Part shown: positions 50,670-59,849 of the stretch, one piece after another
Layout of the letters: every line of letters begins with the position of its first letter
How positions within the stretch are numbered: position 1 is the first letter of the stretch
Assembly: GCF_000732535.1 (NCBI RefSeq)
Contig: NZ_APNK01000009.1
Span: 1 to 64,000 of the forward strand
Direction: 5' to 3'
Source: Salinisphaera hydrothermalis C41B8
GTDB lineage: Bacteria; Pseudomonadota; Gammaproteobacteria; Nevskiales; Salinisphaeraceae
DNA: 64,000 bases
Program-made: the position numbers and the translations under genes
The notes under the pieces: model-generated
The model's input: only the letters and a program-made list of their open reading frames with translations
What the model was told of the DNA's origin: nothing
Databases searched by the model: none

Positions 50670-52023
50670 TCAGTCCTTGATCACATCGCCGCTGAAGTAC
50701 AGGCCCATCTGCAGGTTATAGCGGGTGTTCCAGCTGCCGTCGTTCGGTCCGTCGAAGGTCATCCCGGCGTTCTTGCCGCTCAGAATGTCGGCCCACACCT
50801 GCAGCACGCCGAACGAAAAGTTCACGCCGGCGGCGTTGAACTGGATATCGCCGGTCGGGTTGGCCGGGTTGCCGGGCAACGCGCTGTTGAACTGACCGTT
50901 ACCGCCGGTCATCAAATAGGCATAGTTGTCATACAGCTGGATCGAATCCAGGGCGCCCCAGTCGACCGGGAAGGTGCGCGCGATGTTGGCCGCAAAGATC
51001 TGGCCAGAGGCCGGCATCTGATAACCGAAGCCATAGTTCTCGACGGTGATCGAGTCGGTCGGCAGCGCGTTGCCGTTAAAGGACTGGCCGTCGGGGATGT
51101 TGTAGCGATAGTCGACGTACTGGCCTTGCAGCGTCCACGGCCCGAGTGCGGCATCGACGGCTGCGGTGGCCGCCCAGCGCGTGCCGAGTTTGCCGCTCGG
51201 CCCCGCCGACCTCGAGCTCGCCGCCGCGAACCGCGCTCGACACCTGCACGCTATGATCCGTGCCCTGGTTGAAGGTATAGGCGACGCGCACGTTGCCGCC
51301 GTTGATTTGCTGGTAGCCGTCGAACGGGTTGGAGCCGTACAGGCTGCGTTGCCCCAGATCGTCGTTCTTGAAGGCGTCGACGTCCAGGCGCCACGGGCCG
51401 TTTTGGTATTTATAGCCGAGGCCGGCGGCCTGGTTGTCGGTGAAGCCGGCGAAGTAGGTCAGGTTGCCCCAGAACGACTGGTAGCCGAACTTGAGGTTGC
51501 CGAACGGCACGTAGAACATGCCGGCCTTGAGCTGGTTATGCGCGTTGAAATCGTAGGCCGCCCAGCCATAGCGCAGATAGCTGTCGTCGGCGAATGCCTT
51601 GGGCGACCAGCGATATTCGGCGCCATACGACAGTTTGCCGTGGCTACCGTGGACGTTGAAGGCCGTGATGCCAACCAGGGCGTCACCGCTTTTACTGTGG
51701 TTCTTGATGTCCGGCTTGAGCTTGTAACCGGCGGTCACGGCGCCGCCCAGGGTCAGCGTGGTCTTCGGCTTCTGGGTCTCGGCTGTTTGCCCGGCGCTGG
51801 CCTGATCGCTGGTCGAGGCATTGTCGGTCGACGGTTCGGCCGGCGTCTGCTGATTCTTTTTCAGCGTGGCCAGCTGTGCTTTCAAAGCATTCAGCTTTTG
51901 CTGCATGGCCTGCAACCGCTGTGCTTTGGCGGCGTCGCCGGTCTGGGCCAGCGCCTGGCCGGAACAAAGTACGCCGGCGCCGATCAGCGCAACGGCAAGA
52001 CGTCGATTGGATACACGATCCAC
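50670..52023 (-). pseudogene. OprO/P-type porin, interrupted by one frameshift
   Basis: From GTG 52023 (RBS AAGGGGG): signal peptide VSNRRLAVALIGAGVLCSGQALAQ, a periplasmic coiled coil (LQAMQQKLNALKAQLATLKK), then beta strands TLTLGGAVTAGYKL ... GNVRVAYTFNQG. After GGELEVGGAE near 51190-51200 the frame is lost; it resumes one frame over as GKLGTRWAATAAVDAALGPW and runs through QMPASGQIFAANIARTFPVDW to the C-terminal strand GLYFSGDVIKD. Total length 1354 nt is 451 codons plus one base, so a single inserted base (near the GCCGAGCGGC context) explains it. Either a recent knock-out or a sequencing error; both halves look otherwise intact. Confidence 0.8.
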
Positions 52024-52336
52024 AAGTCCCCCTTGATTTTTTAAAGATGTCCCTTGGGATCTGTTGTCGTTCGAAACGAGAGCCCCCGTGCTATCCGAGG
52101 CTTGTCGGAAGACAGCGCTGGGCGCGGACTCGCATGCAACAACGACAGACCCGATGACCGCTCGACTTAGTTGTGAAGGAGCGGGCAAACAAAGCGTTGG
52201 GCATGCGACCGACAGCCCTCCGGTCCGTCGCAGCATGCGCTTCGTGATCACAACCCTAGCATGGGCGGCGCCGCCCCGCTGACGTGCTCGGTCCGCTGGC
52301 GGCACGACGACCGGGCAGACGCGTCTCGCAGCCGGG
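52024..52336. other. Porin upstream region
   Basis: No gene seen. It should hold the porin promoter and any terminator of the M3 peptidase. I found no Pho box or other clear operator here, which argues against this porin being a phosphate porin. Confidence 0.3.
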
Positions 52337-54262
52337 TCAGCCCGCGTCCTTCTCGTGGTTGTCGGTTTGCTTGTCGAGGATGGCATTGGCCTGGTCCATC
52401 AGGCCGTTCATGTAGGCCATGAGTGCCTGATAGGGCGCCGCTGTCGCCAGATCCACACCGGCATTCTTGAGAATCGTGTAGCCGCTGTCGGCACCGCCCT
52501 CGGACAACGCGTGCAGATACGCCTTGCGCACTTTCGCGTCGCCCTGTTCGATATGGCTGGCGAAATAATGCGCCGCGGTGATCGAGGTGGCGTACTGATA
52601 AACATAGAAGTCGTAATAAAAGTGGGGGATATAGGCCCACTCGATGTCGTCGGCCGGGTCGATCTGGGTGATGCCGTCCTGGGTGCCGTAGTACTTGTCG
52701 AGAATATCGCCGTACATCCGGGTCAAGCGGGCGCCGGACAGCGGCTCGCCCTTCTGTACGGCCTGATGAATGGCGAGCTCGAATTCGGCGAACTGGGCCT
52801 GGCGAAAGAAGGTCCCGCGCAGCTGCTCGAGCGCCTGACCGATATAGAACAGCTTGGCCTCGTCGGTCTTCGCATGCTCGATCATGTAATGAACGAGCAG
52901 CTGTTCGTTGGTGGTCGAGGCAACCTCGGCGGTGAAGATCGGATAGTCCGCGGTGGCGAACGGCTGGCGCTCGTCGGCCAGCATGGTATGGACGCCGTGG
53001 CCCCATTCATGCGCGTAGGTCGACACGCTCTCGTAGTCGTCGTTGAAGTTCATCAACACATAGGGATGCACGTCGTAGGCGGCGCCGTTCATGTAGGCGC
53101 CGGAGCTCTTGCCGGGGCTCGGGTAGACACTGGTCCAGGGCGAGTTGGTGGCCTTGTCGAGCAGTTGTTCGTAGTGTGCGCCGAGCGGCCGGGTGGCGCG
53201 GCGCACCAGCGAGCGGGCCTCGTCGATGGTGAAGGCGCGGTCGGACTTCACCAGCGGCGGGTAGATGTCGTAGTAATGCAGTTGCTTCACGCCAAGCATG
53301 CGGGCCCGCAGCTTGAGATAGCGATGCAGCGTGTCGAGGTTGTCGTTCACCGAGGCCACCAGCTGGTGATAAACGCTGGTGGGAATATCGTTGGCGGCCG
53401 TGGCCGCCGCCAGGGCGCTGTCGTAGTGATGCAGGCGGGCGTCGATCACGTGCTGGAGCACGGTCTGGTCGAGCAGCGAGCCGAACGTGCTTTCGTACTG
53501 GTTATATTTCGACCAGAACGCCTTGAACACCCGTTTACGGACCTCGCGATTCGGGTTGCTGCGCCATTTGGTGTAGCCGGCCTGATCGATCGTGCGTTCC
53601 TTGCCGTCGATCTTGATCTTCGGCCATTGAATATCGGCGTTCGATAACAATGAAAAGGTGTCGTTCTGACCGTTGACCGGACTCAGTGCGGCCAGTGCGG
53701 ATTCGGTCTGGCGCGACAGGGTGTGCGGCGCCGCCTTCATAATCTGCATGAGCATGTACTGATAGTCGGCGAGCACTGTCTCGTGGCTCCAGGACTTGAG
53801 CTTGTCCTGATCCATCGCCACCAGTTCGGGCCGGACGTAGCCGGTCGCCTCGCCGAACTGTGCCGCCAGGCGGTCGGCCTTGTTGCGGCGCTCTTGCGCG
53901 TGACTGTCGCGCAGGTCCTGATCGGCGGCCAGCCCAGCATAGACCGACAGACGGGCGACCGACTTCTGTACGTCCGAGATCGTGTTCAACGCCTTGGCCA
54001 GAGCGTCGGCGCTGTCGGTCAGATGGCCAGAGAAGCGCGACAGCGTGTCGATGCGCTGTTGGGTCTGGTCGTACGCGCTCTGCCAGGCCGCGGGCGAGGC
54101 ATACAGATCGTCCAGATCCCAAGTGGTGGGCGTCTGGCTGGCGGGGTGGTCAGTGTGGGTGGTTGGGCTCGATCCCGAGCCGGTATCGGCAGCGAGAGCC
54201 GGCACGAGGCCGGCGGCGAGCAGCGCGGTTGCGACCGCGGCACGAATAGCGATGCGAGACAT
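52337..54262 (-). CDS. M3 family oligoendopeptidase F, exported
   Basis: 641 aa from ATG 54262. Signal peptide MSRIAIRAAVATALLAAGLVPALAAD. Zinc motif AHEWGHGVH near residue 418 and the third-ligand segment IFTAEVASTTNE. M3B oligoendopeptidases are usually cytosolic; a clear signal peptide here suggests periplasmic or extracellular peptide degradation. With PepO at 39-41 kb it makes a second exported zinc oligopeptidase in the window. Confidence 0.9.
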   Translation of the reverse strand: MSRIAIRAAVATALLAAGLVPALAADTGSGSSPTTHTDHPASQTPTTWDLDDLYASPAAWQSAYDQTQQRIDTLSRFSGHLTDSADALAKALNTISDVQKSVARLSVYAGLAADQDLRDSHAQERRNKADRLAAQFGEATGYVRPELVAMDQDKLKSWSHETVLADYQYMLMQIMKAAPHTLSRQTESALAALSPVNGQNDTFSLLSNADIQWPKIKIDGKERTIDQAGYTKWRSNPNREVRKRVFKAFWSKYNQYESTFGSLLDQTVLQHVIDARLHHYDSALAAATAANDIPTSVYHQLVASVNDNLDTLHRYLKLRARMLGVKQLHYYDIYPPLVKSDRAFTIDEARSLVRRATRPLGAHYEQLLDKATNSPWTSVYPSPGKSSGAYMNGAAYDVHPYVLMNFNDDYESVSTYAHEWGHGVHTMLADERQPFATADYPIFTAEVASTTNEQLLVHYMIEHAKTDEAKLFYIGQALEQLRGTFFRQAQFAEFELAIHQAVQKGEPLSGARLTRMYGDILDKYYGTQDGITQIDPADDIEWAYIPHFYYDFYVYQYATSITAAHYFASHIEQGDAKVRKAYLHALSEGGADSGYTILKNAGVDLATAAPYQALMAYMNGLMDQANAILDKQTDNHEKDAG

Positions 54263-54367
54263 CGTGGCCCCCGAGGATCGATAAGAAGAGCAGATCACAT
54301 ACGGTCGGTTCGCAAGCAAGAAGCAAGCCGGATAAACATGACCCAGGCTCGCGGGACATCCATCAGA

Positions 54368-54390
54368 TTAGGGCCTGATGAGGTTTTGTA
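54368..54390. repeat. Possible IS5-type end relic or small hairpin
   Basis: TTAGGGCCTGATGAGGTTTT resembles the left end of the IS at 21278 (TAGGGTCTGTTGAGGTTTCG) with about four differences. The preceding bases also form a short hairpin (CATCAG ... CTGATG, 54361-54380) followed by TTTT, so a weak plus-strand terminator is an alternative reading. Confidence 0.3.
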
Positions 54391-54431
54391 CGAGTCCGAC
54401 CGGTGTGCCCCGTCCGGTATCGGTCAGCGGG

Positions 54432-55463
54432 TTACGGGGGCGGCGCCGGCGTGCCTTCGGGCGCCGGTAGATTGCGCCGAATCGCGTCGGAGAAATCAGG
54501 GCTGGCCTGGCCGTCGATATCCGAGGCAATCGCGACGTCGTTGATACAACAACGACGTCGGAGCTCCGCCATCGAAAGACGCGTATCCAGGGCATCGAGA
54601 TCGTAGAGGTATTCGGGCAGATGGCCCGACGCCAGCAGCCGCCAGTTCCAGGGCAGGCCGGGCACGATCGCCTTGACCATGTCGTAGACCAGCGTCGTGC
54701 AGTTGGACGTCAGCGTGTTGTAGAAGCGCGGTCGTCGCTCCAGCGTTTCGGCGGTATCCAGATAGGCCTCGAACAGGGCGCGTATGCCGGGGCGCGGCAG
54801 GGCGACGCGATACAGATACACATCTTCGCGACGGGCCGTGGTGCGGGTACGCACGATATCGCGCTCGTCGGCGGCCACCAACGCCAGCTCGCATTGCCTA
54901 AACAGGCCCCCGATGGCCGAGAACTGTTCCCCCGCCAGACGCCGGACCTCGACCGAAAACACCAGATGCCGGCCATCGGCGAACGCGAAAGAAACCAGCG
55001 TATGGGCGATGGTCGGCCCCATCCAGTACGAGGCCACCATATCGACCGCGACGAGCTGGTCGAGATCGTAATCGCGGGTTTCCCAGTTTGGGGTGTAGTC
55101 GTCGCGCGTGCGCCAGTGGAAGTTGCGGACGTTGTGCAGGCGCACCCGGGCGCCGTTACGTTCCACGTGGAGCACGCGCTCGACGTCGTCGGCCCAGGGT
55201 CGATCCGAGCGCGGCCGGATTTGGGCCCACCACAGCGCGAACATCAACCCTGCGATTGCGAACACGGCCGGGCCGACGCGATCGGGCACGATCAGCCCGA
55301 CGAGGCCGGCCAGCGCCGCGGCCCACCACGCCACGATCAAGACAATGCGCAGAGCGCGCGGGCGGGGGCCGCGAAACCATAACGCGCCGGTGCCGTAGCC
55401 GGCGACGAGCACGACGAGCAGCCCGGCGACGATGCGGGCCGCTACGAGTAGCACGGCGCTCAT
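54432..55463 (-). CDS. DUF4105 (Lnb N-terminal-like) membrane protein
   Basis: 343 aa. Two or three N-terminal transmembrane segments (residues about 5-75), then a periplasmic DUF4105 domain with FHWRTRDDYTPNWETRDYDLDQL, SYWMGPTIAHTLVSFAF, and FYNTLTSNCTTLVYD, which carries the conserved NC motif of this cysteine-peptidase-like fold. A possible active-site Cys is the C in TSNCTT. Function unknown; DUF4105 is related to the N-terminal domain of the bacterial N-acyltransferase Lnb. Confidence 0.8.
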   Translation of the reverse strand: MSAVLLVAARIVAGLLVVLVAGYGTGALWFRGPRPRALRIVLIVAWWAAALAGLVGLIVPDRVGPAVFAIAGLMFALWWAQIRPRSDRPWADDVERVLHVERNGARVRLHNVRNFHWRTRDDYTPNWETRDYDLDQLVAVDMVASYWMGPTIAHTLVSFAFADGRHLVFSVEVRRLAGEQFSAIGGLFRQCELALVAADERDIVRTRTTARREDVYLYRVALPRPGIRALFEAYLDTAETLERRPRFYNTLTSNCTTLVYDMVKAIVPGLPWNWRLLASGHLPEYLYDLDALDTRLSMAELRRRCCINDVAIASDIDGQASPDFSDAIRRNLPAPEGTPAPPP

Positions 55464-55520
55464 CGCCGGGTGGCGCTGTTCGATGAGGGCATCGTGGAGG
55501 CCGCGTCGGCCATCATAGGT

Positions 55521-57137
55521 CTAATAATGGCGGTCCTGCGGCGCCGGCGGCACCCATTGATACAGCCAGGTTTCGGTGAGCGTCTGATTGCCGTTGACCA
55601 GATAGGCCCGAAGCGTCACCGGGGTGGTGGCGTCGCTGGTGGGCATCCAGTCGAACACGGCCCGATAGCCGTTGATCGGCTTCATGGCATGGGTTGAGGT
55701 ATAGCTGATCTTGCCGTTGGAGGCCGATACGTTGACCGTCACGTGGGCGTCGTCCGGCAGCTTGTCCAGCGGCGAGCCGACGAAGTCCACGGCAAAGCGG
55801 CGCGCATACTGGTCGGGCGACTTGTTGCCCGGAATCCAGCCTTCCTGCACATTGCCCATACCGGACCAGGTCTTATCCACAATGGCCAGCGACGGCGACA
55901 CCGGCGGCTCGGGCCACCAGTACAACGTGTAGTCGTAGTGCAAATGCTCGCCGGAGTGGACCGGCTTTTCCGGAATCCAGAACGCCACGATGTTATCGAC
56001 CGTCTCGCCCACGGTGGGCATTTCCATCAGCGCGATCTGCCCCTTGCCCCATTTGTTCGTGGGTTTGAGCCACAGGCTCGGGCGTCGGTTGTACCAGGTG
56101 ACCGGGTCGCGATAATCGTTGAAATCGTGATCCCGCTGGACCAGACCGAAACCGCGTGGGTTCTCGTCCATGAACGTGTTGAACTGGATCGTCGGCGGGT
56201 TGTAGAGCGGCCGGCATATCCATTCGCCGTTGCCGCGCCACATCGACAATCGATCCGAGTCGTGCATGAGCGGATAGATCGTATCGCGCGCGGTCTCCTG
56301 GGCAGTGCCCTTGAGGTACATGCTGGTCATCGGCGCGATGCCGAGGCGTTTGATCGCCTTGCGCGTATAGACATGCGCCGAGATATCCATGATCACGCCC
56401 TGGGCGTTGCCGGCATCGATATCGAACCGGTACGCACCGGTCGCGCTCGGCGAATCCAGCAGCGCATAGACGGTGACCCGCTCGGAACCGTCCTTGGGCC
56501 GCTCGAACCAGAACTGGGTGAAATCCGGAAATTCCTCGCCGCCGGGCTCGTCGGTATCGATCGCCAGACCGCGCGCCGACAGGCCGTACTGTTTGTCCTT
56601 GTCGATCGCGCGGAAATAACTGGCGCCCAGGAACGAGGCCACTTCATTGACGTAGGGCCCGCCCGGGTTCACCGCCAGCCGCCAGCCGGCAAACCCCAGG
56701 TTGTGCCCCTCGAGCTGCTTGGGATCGACACCGCTGTGGTCGTAGTCGAACAGCTCCGGCTTGAACGGAATGGGGTGGGCCTTGCCGGTATCCGGGTCGA
56801 CATCGTGCATGCGCACCGGCGTATTGAAATGCATGCCGACATGGAAGAAATGCACCCGCAGTGCGACCTTCGGGTCCGATGACCAGAGCGCGTCGTGCCA
56901 GTCGTAGACGATCTTCTGGTAGTTCAGCGGCGCCAGGCTGGCCAGTGCCTCGGGCAGCTTCTCGGCCGGCGACTGATAGGCCGAACGGGCCATCTTCCGG
57001 GCCTTGTCCTTAAGCCACCCGAACGAGAATGGCTGGCCTTTGCTTTCATCGATCGGCGACTTGGCAAAGGCCGGGATCGCCGGCAGGCCCAAAGAGGTCA
57101 GGGCCAGAGAGGCCTTGAGCAGAGTACGTCGTTGCAT
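55521..57137 (-). CDS. opgD: Glucans biosynthesis protein D (OpgD/MdoD)
   Basis: 538 aa. Tat signal MQRRTLLKASLALTSLGLPAIPAFA with twin arginines. MdoG family domain: LNYQKIVYDWHDALW, SYFRAIDKDKQYGLSARGLAIDT, GEEFPDFTQFW, and RPLYNPPTIQFNTFMDENPRGFGLVQRD. OpgD/OpgG act in periplasmic glucan (osmoregulated) synthesis. The Tat rather than Sec signal favours OpgD over OpgG. No opgH is present in the window. Confidence 0.93.
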   Translation of the reverse strand: MQRRTLLKASLALTSLGLPAIPAFAKSPIDESKGQPFSFGWLKDKARKMARSAYQSPAEKLPEALASLAPLNYQKIVYDWHDALWSSDPKVALRVHFFHVGMHFNTPVRMHDVDPDTGKAHPIPFKPELFDYDHSGVDPKQLEGHNLGFAGWRLAVNPGGPYVNEVASFLGASYFRAIDKDKQYGLSARGLAIDTDEPGGEEFPDFTQFWFERPKDGSERVTVYALLDSPSATGAYRFDIDAGNAQGVIMDISAHVYTRKAIKRLGIAPMTSMYLKGTAQETARDTIYPLMHDSDRLSMWRGNGEWICRPLYNPPTIQFNTFMDENPRGFGLVQRDHDFNDYRDPVTWYNRRPSLWLKPTNKWGKGQIALMEMPTVGETVDNIVAFWIPEKPVHSGEHLHYDYTLYWWPEPPVSPSLAIVDKTWSGMGNVQEGWIPGNKSPDQYARRFAVDFVGSPLDKLPDDAHVTVNVSASNGKISYTSTHAMKPINGYRAVFDWMPTSDATTPVTLRAYLVNGNQTLTETWLYQWVPPAPQDRHY

Positions 57138-57210
57138 GAATTCGCCTTATCAAGACAAGCCGGAGTCGAGCGATCCGCGATTACCGGCGCGTCGCCCGGT
57201 GCGCCGGCGC

Positions 57211-57708
57211 TCAGTCGTCGTGGACATGGGTCTCCATCTCCTGGAGGAAATCGGCCGCTTCGTCCTGCATGCGCTGACGCAGGTCGATCATCTTGCGCGC
57301 GTAATCGTTCAGGCGCCGGGCCTGCGGTGTTTCCGGCGTGAACGCCGGCACCGCCGTGGGGCGGCCGTCGCCGTCGACGGCGACGAACACCAGTATGCAG
57401 TGCGTCGTGAAACGGGCATCGTCCGATTTCGGGTCGCGGGCATACACGCTGACCGAGATGTGCATGCTGGTGTTGCCGGTATGCATCAGCTCGGCCTTGA
57501 GCTCCACCAGGTCGCCCACCCGGATCGGCTTGAGAAACCGGATGCCGCCGACGTAGGCCGTGACGCAGTAGCTGTGCGACCAGTTCGCCGCACAGGTATA
57601 ACCCGCGTGGTCGATCCATTTCATGACACTGCCGCCGAATACGTTGCCCCCGAAATTCACGTCCGAGGGTTCGGCGAGAAAGCGCAGGGTGATCTCTTGA
57701 TGGGACAT
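57211..57708 (-). CDS. Acyl-CoA thioesterase (hotdog fold, YciA type)
   Basis: 165 aa from ATG 57708. LRFLAEPSDVNFGGNVFGGSVMKWIDHAGYTCA carries the catalytic Asn/Asp region, followed by FLKPIRVGDLVELKAELMHTGNTSMHISVSVYARD. It hydrolyses acyl-CoA in the cytosol; chain-length preference unknown. The upstream extension is not homologous. Confidence 0.88.
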   Translation of the reverse strand: MSHQEITLRFLAEPSDVNFGGNVFGGSVMKWIDHAGYTCAANWSHSYCVTAYVGGIRFLKPIRVGDLVELKAELMHTGNTSMHISVSVYARDPKSDDARFTTHCILVFVAVDGDGRPTAVPAFTPETPQARRLNDYARKMIDLRQRMQDEAADFLQEMETHVHDD

Positions 57709-57916
57709 CGGGCCGTAGTCTGTTGAAACTGGTGCCGAGTCTAGCGCACACCACGCGCCTCGCGTGGAACCCCGGGCGGCCACGCGATACGACGCCACTG
57801 ACCGCCTGGCCCCAACCCACGATGGTCCCTGGAATCGCTGGCCTCGCGGCCTCGCCCGGGTTGTGACGTGTCAGTAGATTGTTCATCCGAGCCGCGCCAC
57901 TCTCCGTGAAGCAAAC

Positions 57917-58222
57917 TCAGACCGGACGCGGCCCCATATAGACCCGGACCACGCGCTGGCCGTGCATCTCGATCGTGCCGGCGTAGCGTCGATCGCCGCG
58001 GCTATAGAATTCGAAGCCGTAGCGCCGGGTCAGCCGCCAGCTGCCCTGGCCGTCGCGCGAGAAGCCGATACGCTTGAACGCCAGTTCGTCGATGAAGATG
58101 ACGTCGGCCTCTTCGCAGGCGGCCTGCGCGGCGCGCCGGGCCGCCGAGCGGGCGCCCATGGCGCGCCACCAGACGAGGGCAACGATGGCCAGTCCAAGCA
58201 GCCAGGGGGCCAGATCGATCAT
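57917..58222 (-). CDS. DUF3301 domain-containing membrane-anchored protein
   Basis: 101 aa. One N-terminal transmembrane helix (residues 4-20), then CEEADVIFIDELAFKRIGFSRDGQGSWRLTRRYGFEFYSRGDRRYAGTI, the DUF3301 signature. Function unknown. It overlaps the upstream 2-hydroxy-acid oxidase by ATGA, so the two are co-translated. Confidence 0.82.
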   Translation of the reverse strand: MIDLAPWLLGLAIVALVWWRAMGARSAARRAAQAACEEADVIFIDELAFKRIGFSRDGQGSWRLTRRYGFEFYSRGDRRYAGTIEMHGQRVVRVYMGPRPV

Positions 58223-59526
58223 CGGCGGCGCCCCGATCGCAGCTCGACGCCGCCGGCCCGAATCTCCTCGACGGATCGGGCGCCGGCCAACGCCATCGTA
58301 AGCTCGAAATCTGCCGCGGTATTGGCGATCCATTCGGCCACGCCGGTCGCGCCCGCTAATGCGAGCGCGTACGCATACGGTCGACCGATGGCCACCGCAT
58401 CCGCACCCAGCGCCAGCGCCTTGACGATATCGGCGCCGGTGCGCACGCCCGAGTCGAGAATAAGCGTCAGATCCGGCGCGGCGGCCCGGATATCGATCAG
58501 CGCGTCCAGGCTGGCGATGGCGCCGTCGACCTGTCGGCCGCCGTGGTTGGATACGATCAGGCCGTCGATGCCGGCGGCCACGGCGTGCTGGGCGTCCGTG
58601 CTCGACAGCACGCCCTTGAGCACGATCGGCAACCGCGTGCGCTCGCGCAGCCAGGCGAGATCGGCCCAGGTCAGATCGGGGCGCGAATAGGTGGCGACGA
58701 ACTGGCGCACGGCCGCCAGGCCGTGACCGCGGGTCAGCGCGCGCCAGGTCGATCCGGGATAATGCCGCGCGCAGGCGAGCACGTTGGCCAGCAAGCGGGG
58801 CGTGATGGGCGGCCGATTCGAGTCGGCCGGCGTATCGGCCAGCATCGACCGGAACACGGGGTCGTGCGTGTATTGCGCCAGCCCCTGACCGCGCAGAAAC
58901 GGCAGATGCCCGAGCTCGAGATCGCGCGGGCGCCAGCCCAGCAGTGGTGTGTCGAGCGTGACCACCAGCGCGTCGCAGCCACAGGCTTCGGCGCGTGCGA
59001 TCAGCGATTCCGCGAGCGCGTCGGATTTGGGCCAGTACAGCTGAAACCAGCGCGGCGCGCCGGGCGCGACCGCGTCCATGGCGGCCGTGCATGCTTCCAT
59101 CGGGCGGCTGGCCTGGCTCGACAGAATCGCCGGAATGCCGGCGGCGGCCGCTGCACGGGCCGCCCCGACATCGGCCTCGTGATGCGCCAGCTCCAACGCG
59201 CCGATCGGCGCCAGCATGAACGGTTGTGGGTAGCGATGGCCGAACAGCGAAACGCCGGTATCGCGGTGGGCGATGTCGGTCAGCATGCGCGGAACGATAT
59301 GCCAGGCGCCGAACGCCGCCCGGTTCGCGGCCAGCGTGGTCTCCCCCGATGCGCCGCCGGCGATATAGCCGTGCGCCGGCGCCGACAGACGACGTTCGGC
59401 CTCAGCGGCCAGGGCCGTATGCGCCACCGGAATCGCCGGCCGGCGCCCGGCCAATCCTGCGGAATAAATCGCCTGTTGGCGATGATTCGTGCCGGTGGCA
59501 GGTGTCAATTGGTCGTAGCCCGCCAT
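58219..59526 (-). CDS. FMN-dependent alpha-hydroxy-acid oxidase (L-lactate oxidase/monooxygenase-like)
   Basis: 435 aa from ATG 59526; GTG 59547 is an alternative. Typical N-terminal region, APIGALELAHHEADVGAARAA, substrate/flavin motifs LPIVLKGVLSSTDAQHAVAAGIDGLIVSNHGGRQVDG with catalytic His, and DSGVRTGADIVKALALGADAVAIGRPYAYALA. It oxidises a short 2-hydroxy acid to the 2-keto acid. The sequence resembles lactate 2-monooxygenase more than the respiratory LldD. A palindromic operator lies about 80 bp upstream. Confidence 0.86.
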   Translation of the reverse strand: MAGYDQLTPATGTNHRQQAIYSAGLAGRRPAIPVAHTALAAEAERRLSAPAHGYIAGGASGETTLAANRAAFGAWHIVPRMLTDIAHRDTGVSLFGHRYPQPFMLAPIGALELAHHEADVGAARAAAAAGIPAILSSQASRPMEACTAAMDAVAPGAPRWFQLYWPKSDALAESLIARAEACGCDALVVTLDTPLLGWRPRDLELGHLPFLRGQGLAQYTHDPVFRSMLADTPADSNRPPITPRLLANVLACARHYPGSTWRALTRGHGLAAVRQFVATYSRPDLTWADLAWLRERTRLPIVLKGVLSSTDAQHAVAAGIDGLIVSNHGGRQVDGAIASLDALIDIRAAAPDLTLILDSGVRTGADIVKALALGADAVAIGRPYAYALALAGATGVAEWIANTAADFELTMALAGARSVEEIRAGGVELRSGRRR

Positions 59527-59607
59527 GCGTCTACTCGTGTCATTCACGGGTTCAGCATAGAGTGGCGCGCCGCAGTCGCCAACGCCGAATGAGCGCGCTC
59601 TATGACC

Positions 59608-59625
59608 TTTTTGTGATCACAAAAA
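59608..59625. promoter_or_regulatory. Palindromic operator 1 (TTGTGATCACAA core)
   Basis: Perfect 18-bp palindrome TTTTTGTGATCACAAAAA, about 80 bp upstream of the 2-hydroxy-acid oxidase start. It is flanked at 59589-59599 and 59630-59640 by two direct copies of ATGAGCGCGCT, 41 bp apart. Confidence 0.65.
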
Positions 59626-59825
59626 GACGATGAGCGCGCTATAACGGTGCAAATTCCGGTTCAAATGCGCTGTTTCGGGGCTGTTTCGCGCGCTGGAAGC
59701 GCTTGTGCTACTTGGTCCGGGGCTTGCAAGCGAACCGCCAGCAGCACGGTAGTTGTCCATTGCAGTCAAGTTTGCACCGCGATTGCGCGATTCGACAGAC
59801 GGCTATCGATTGCGGCATGTTTGGA

Positions 59826-59837
59826 TTGTGATCACAA
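59826..59837. promoter_or_regulatory. Palindromic operator 2 (TTGTGATCACAA)
   Basis: The same 12-bp core, 12 bp upstream of the PuuB-like gene, at a repressor-like position overlapping the ribosome-binding region. Size and symmetry suggest a GntR/FadR-type regulator. It is not a CRP site, since TGTGA and TCACA overlap instead of being 6 bp apart. Confidence 0.6.
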
Positions 59838-59849
59838 AATAAGATCTTC

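Noticed and set aside
52024-52386. Upstream extension of the porin frame
   Set aside because: A signal peptide with RBS starts at GTG 52023; the upstream part runs into the M3 peptidase 3' end.
59608-59837. CRP-binding sites
   Set aside because: CRP needs TGTGA-N6-TCACA; here the half-sites overlap as TGTGATCACA.
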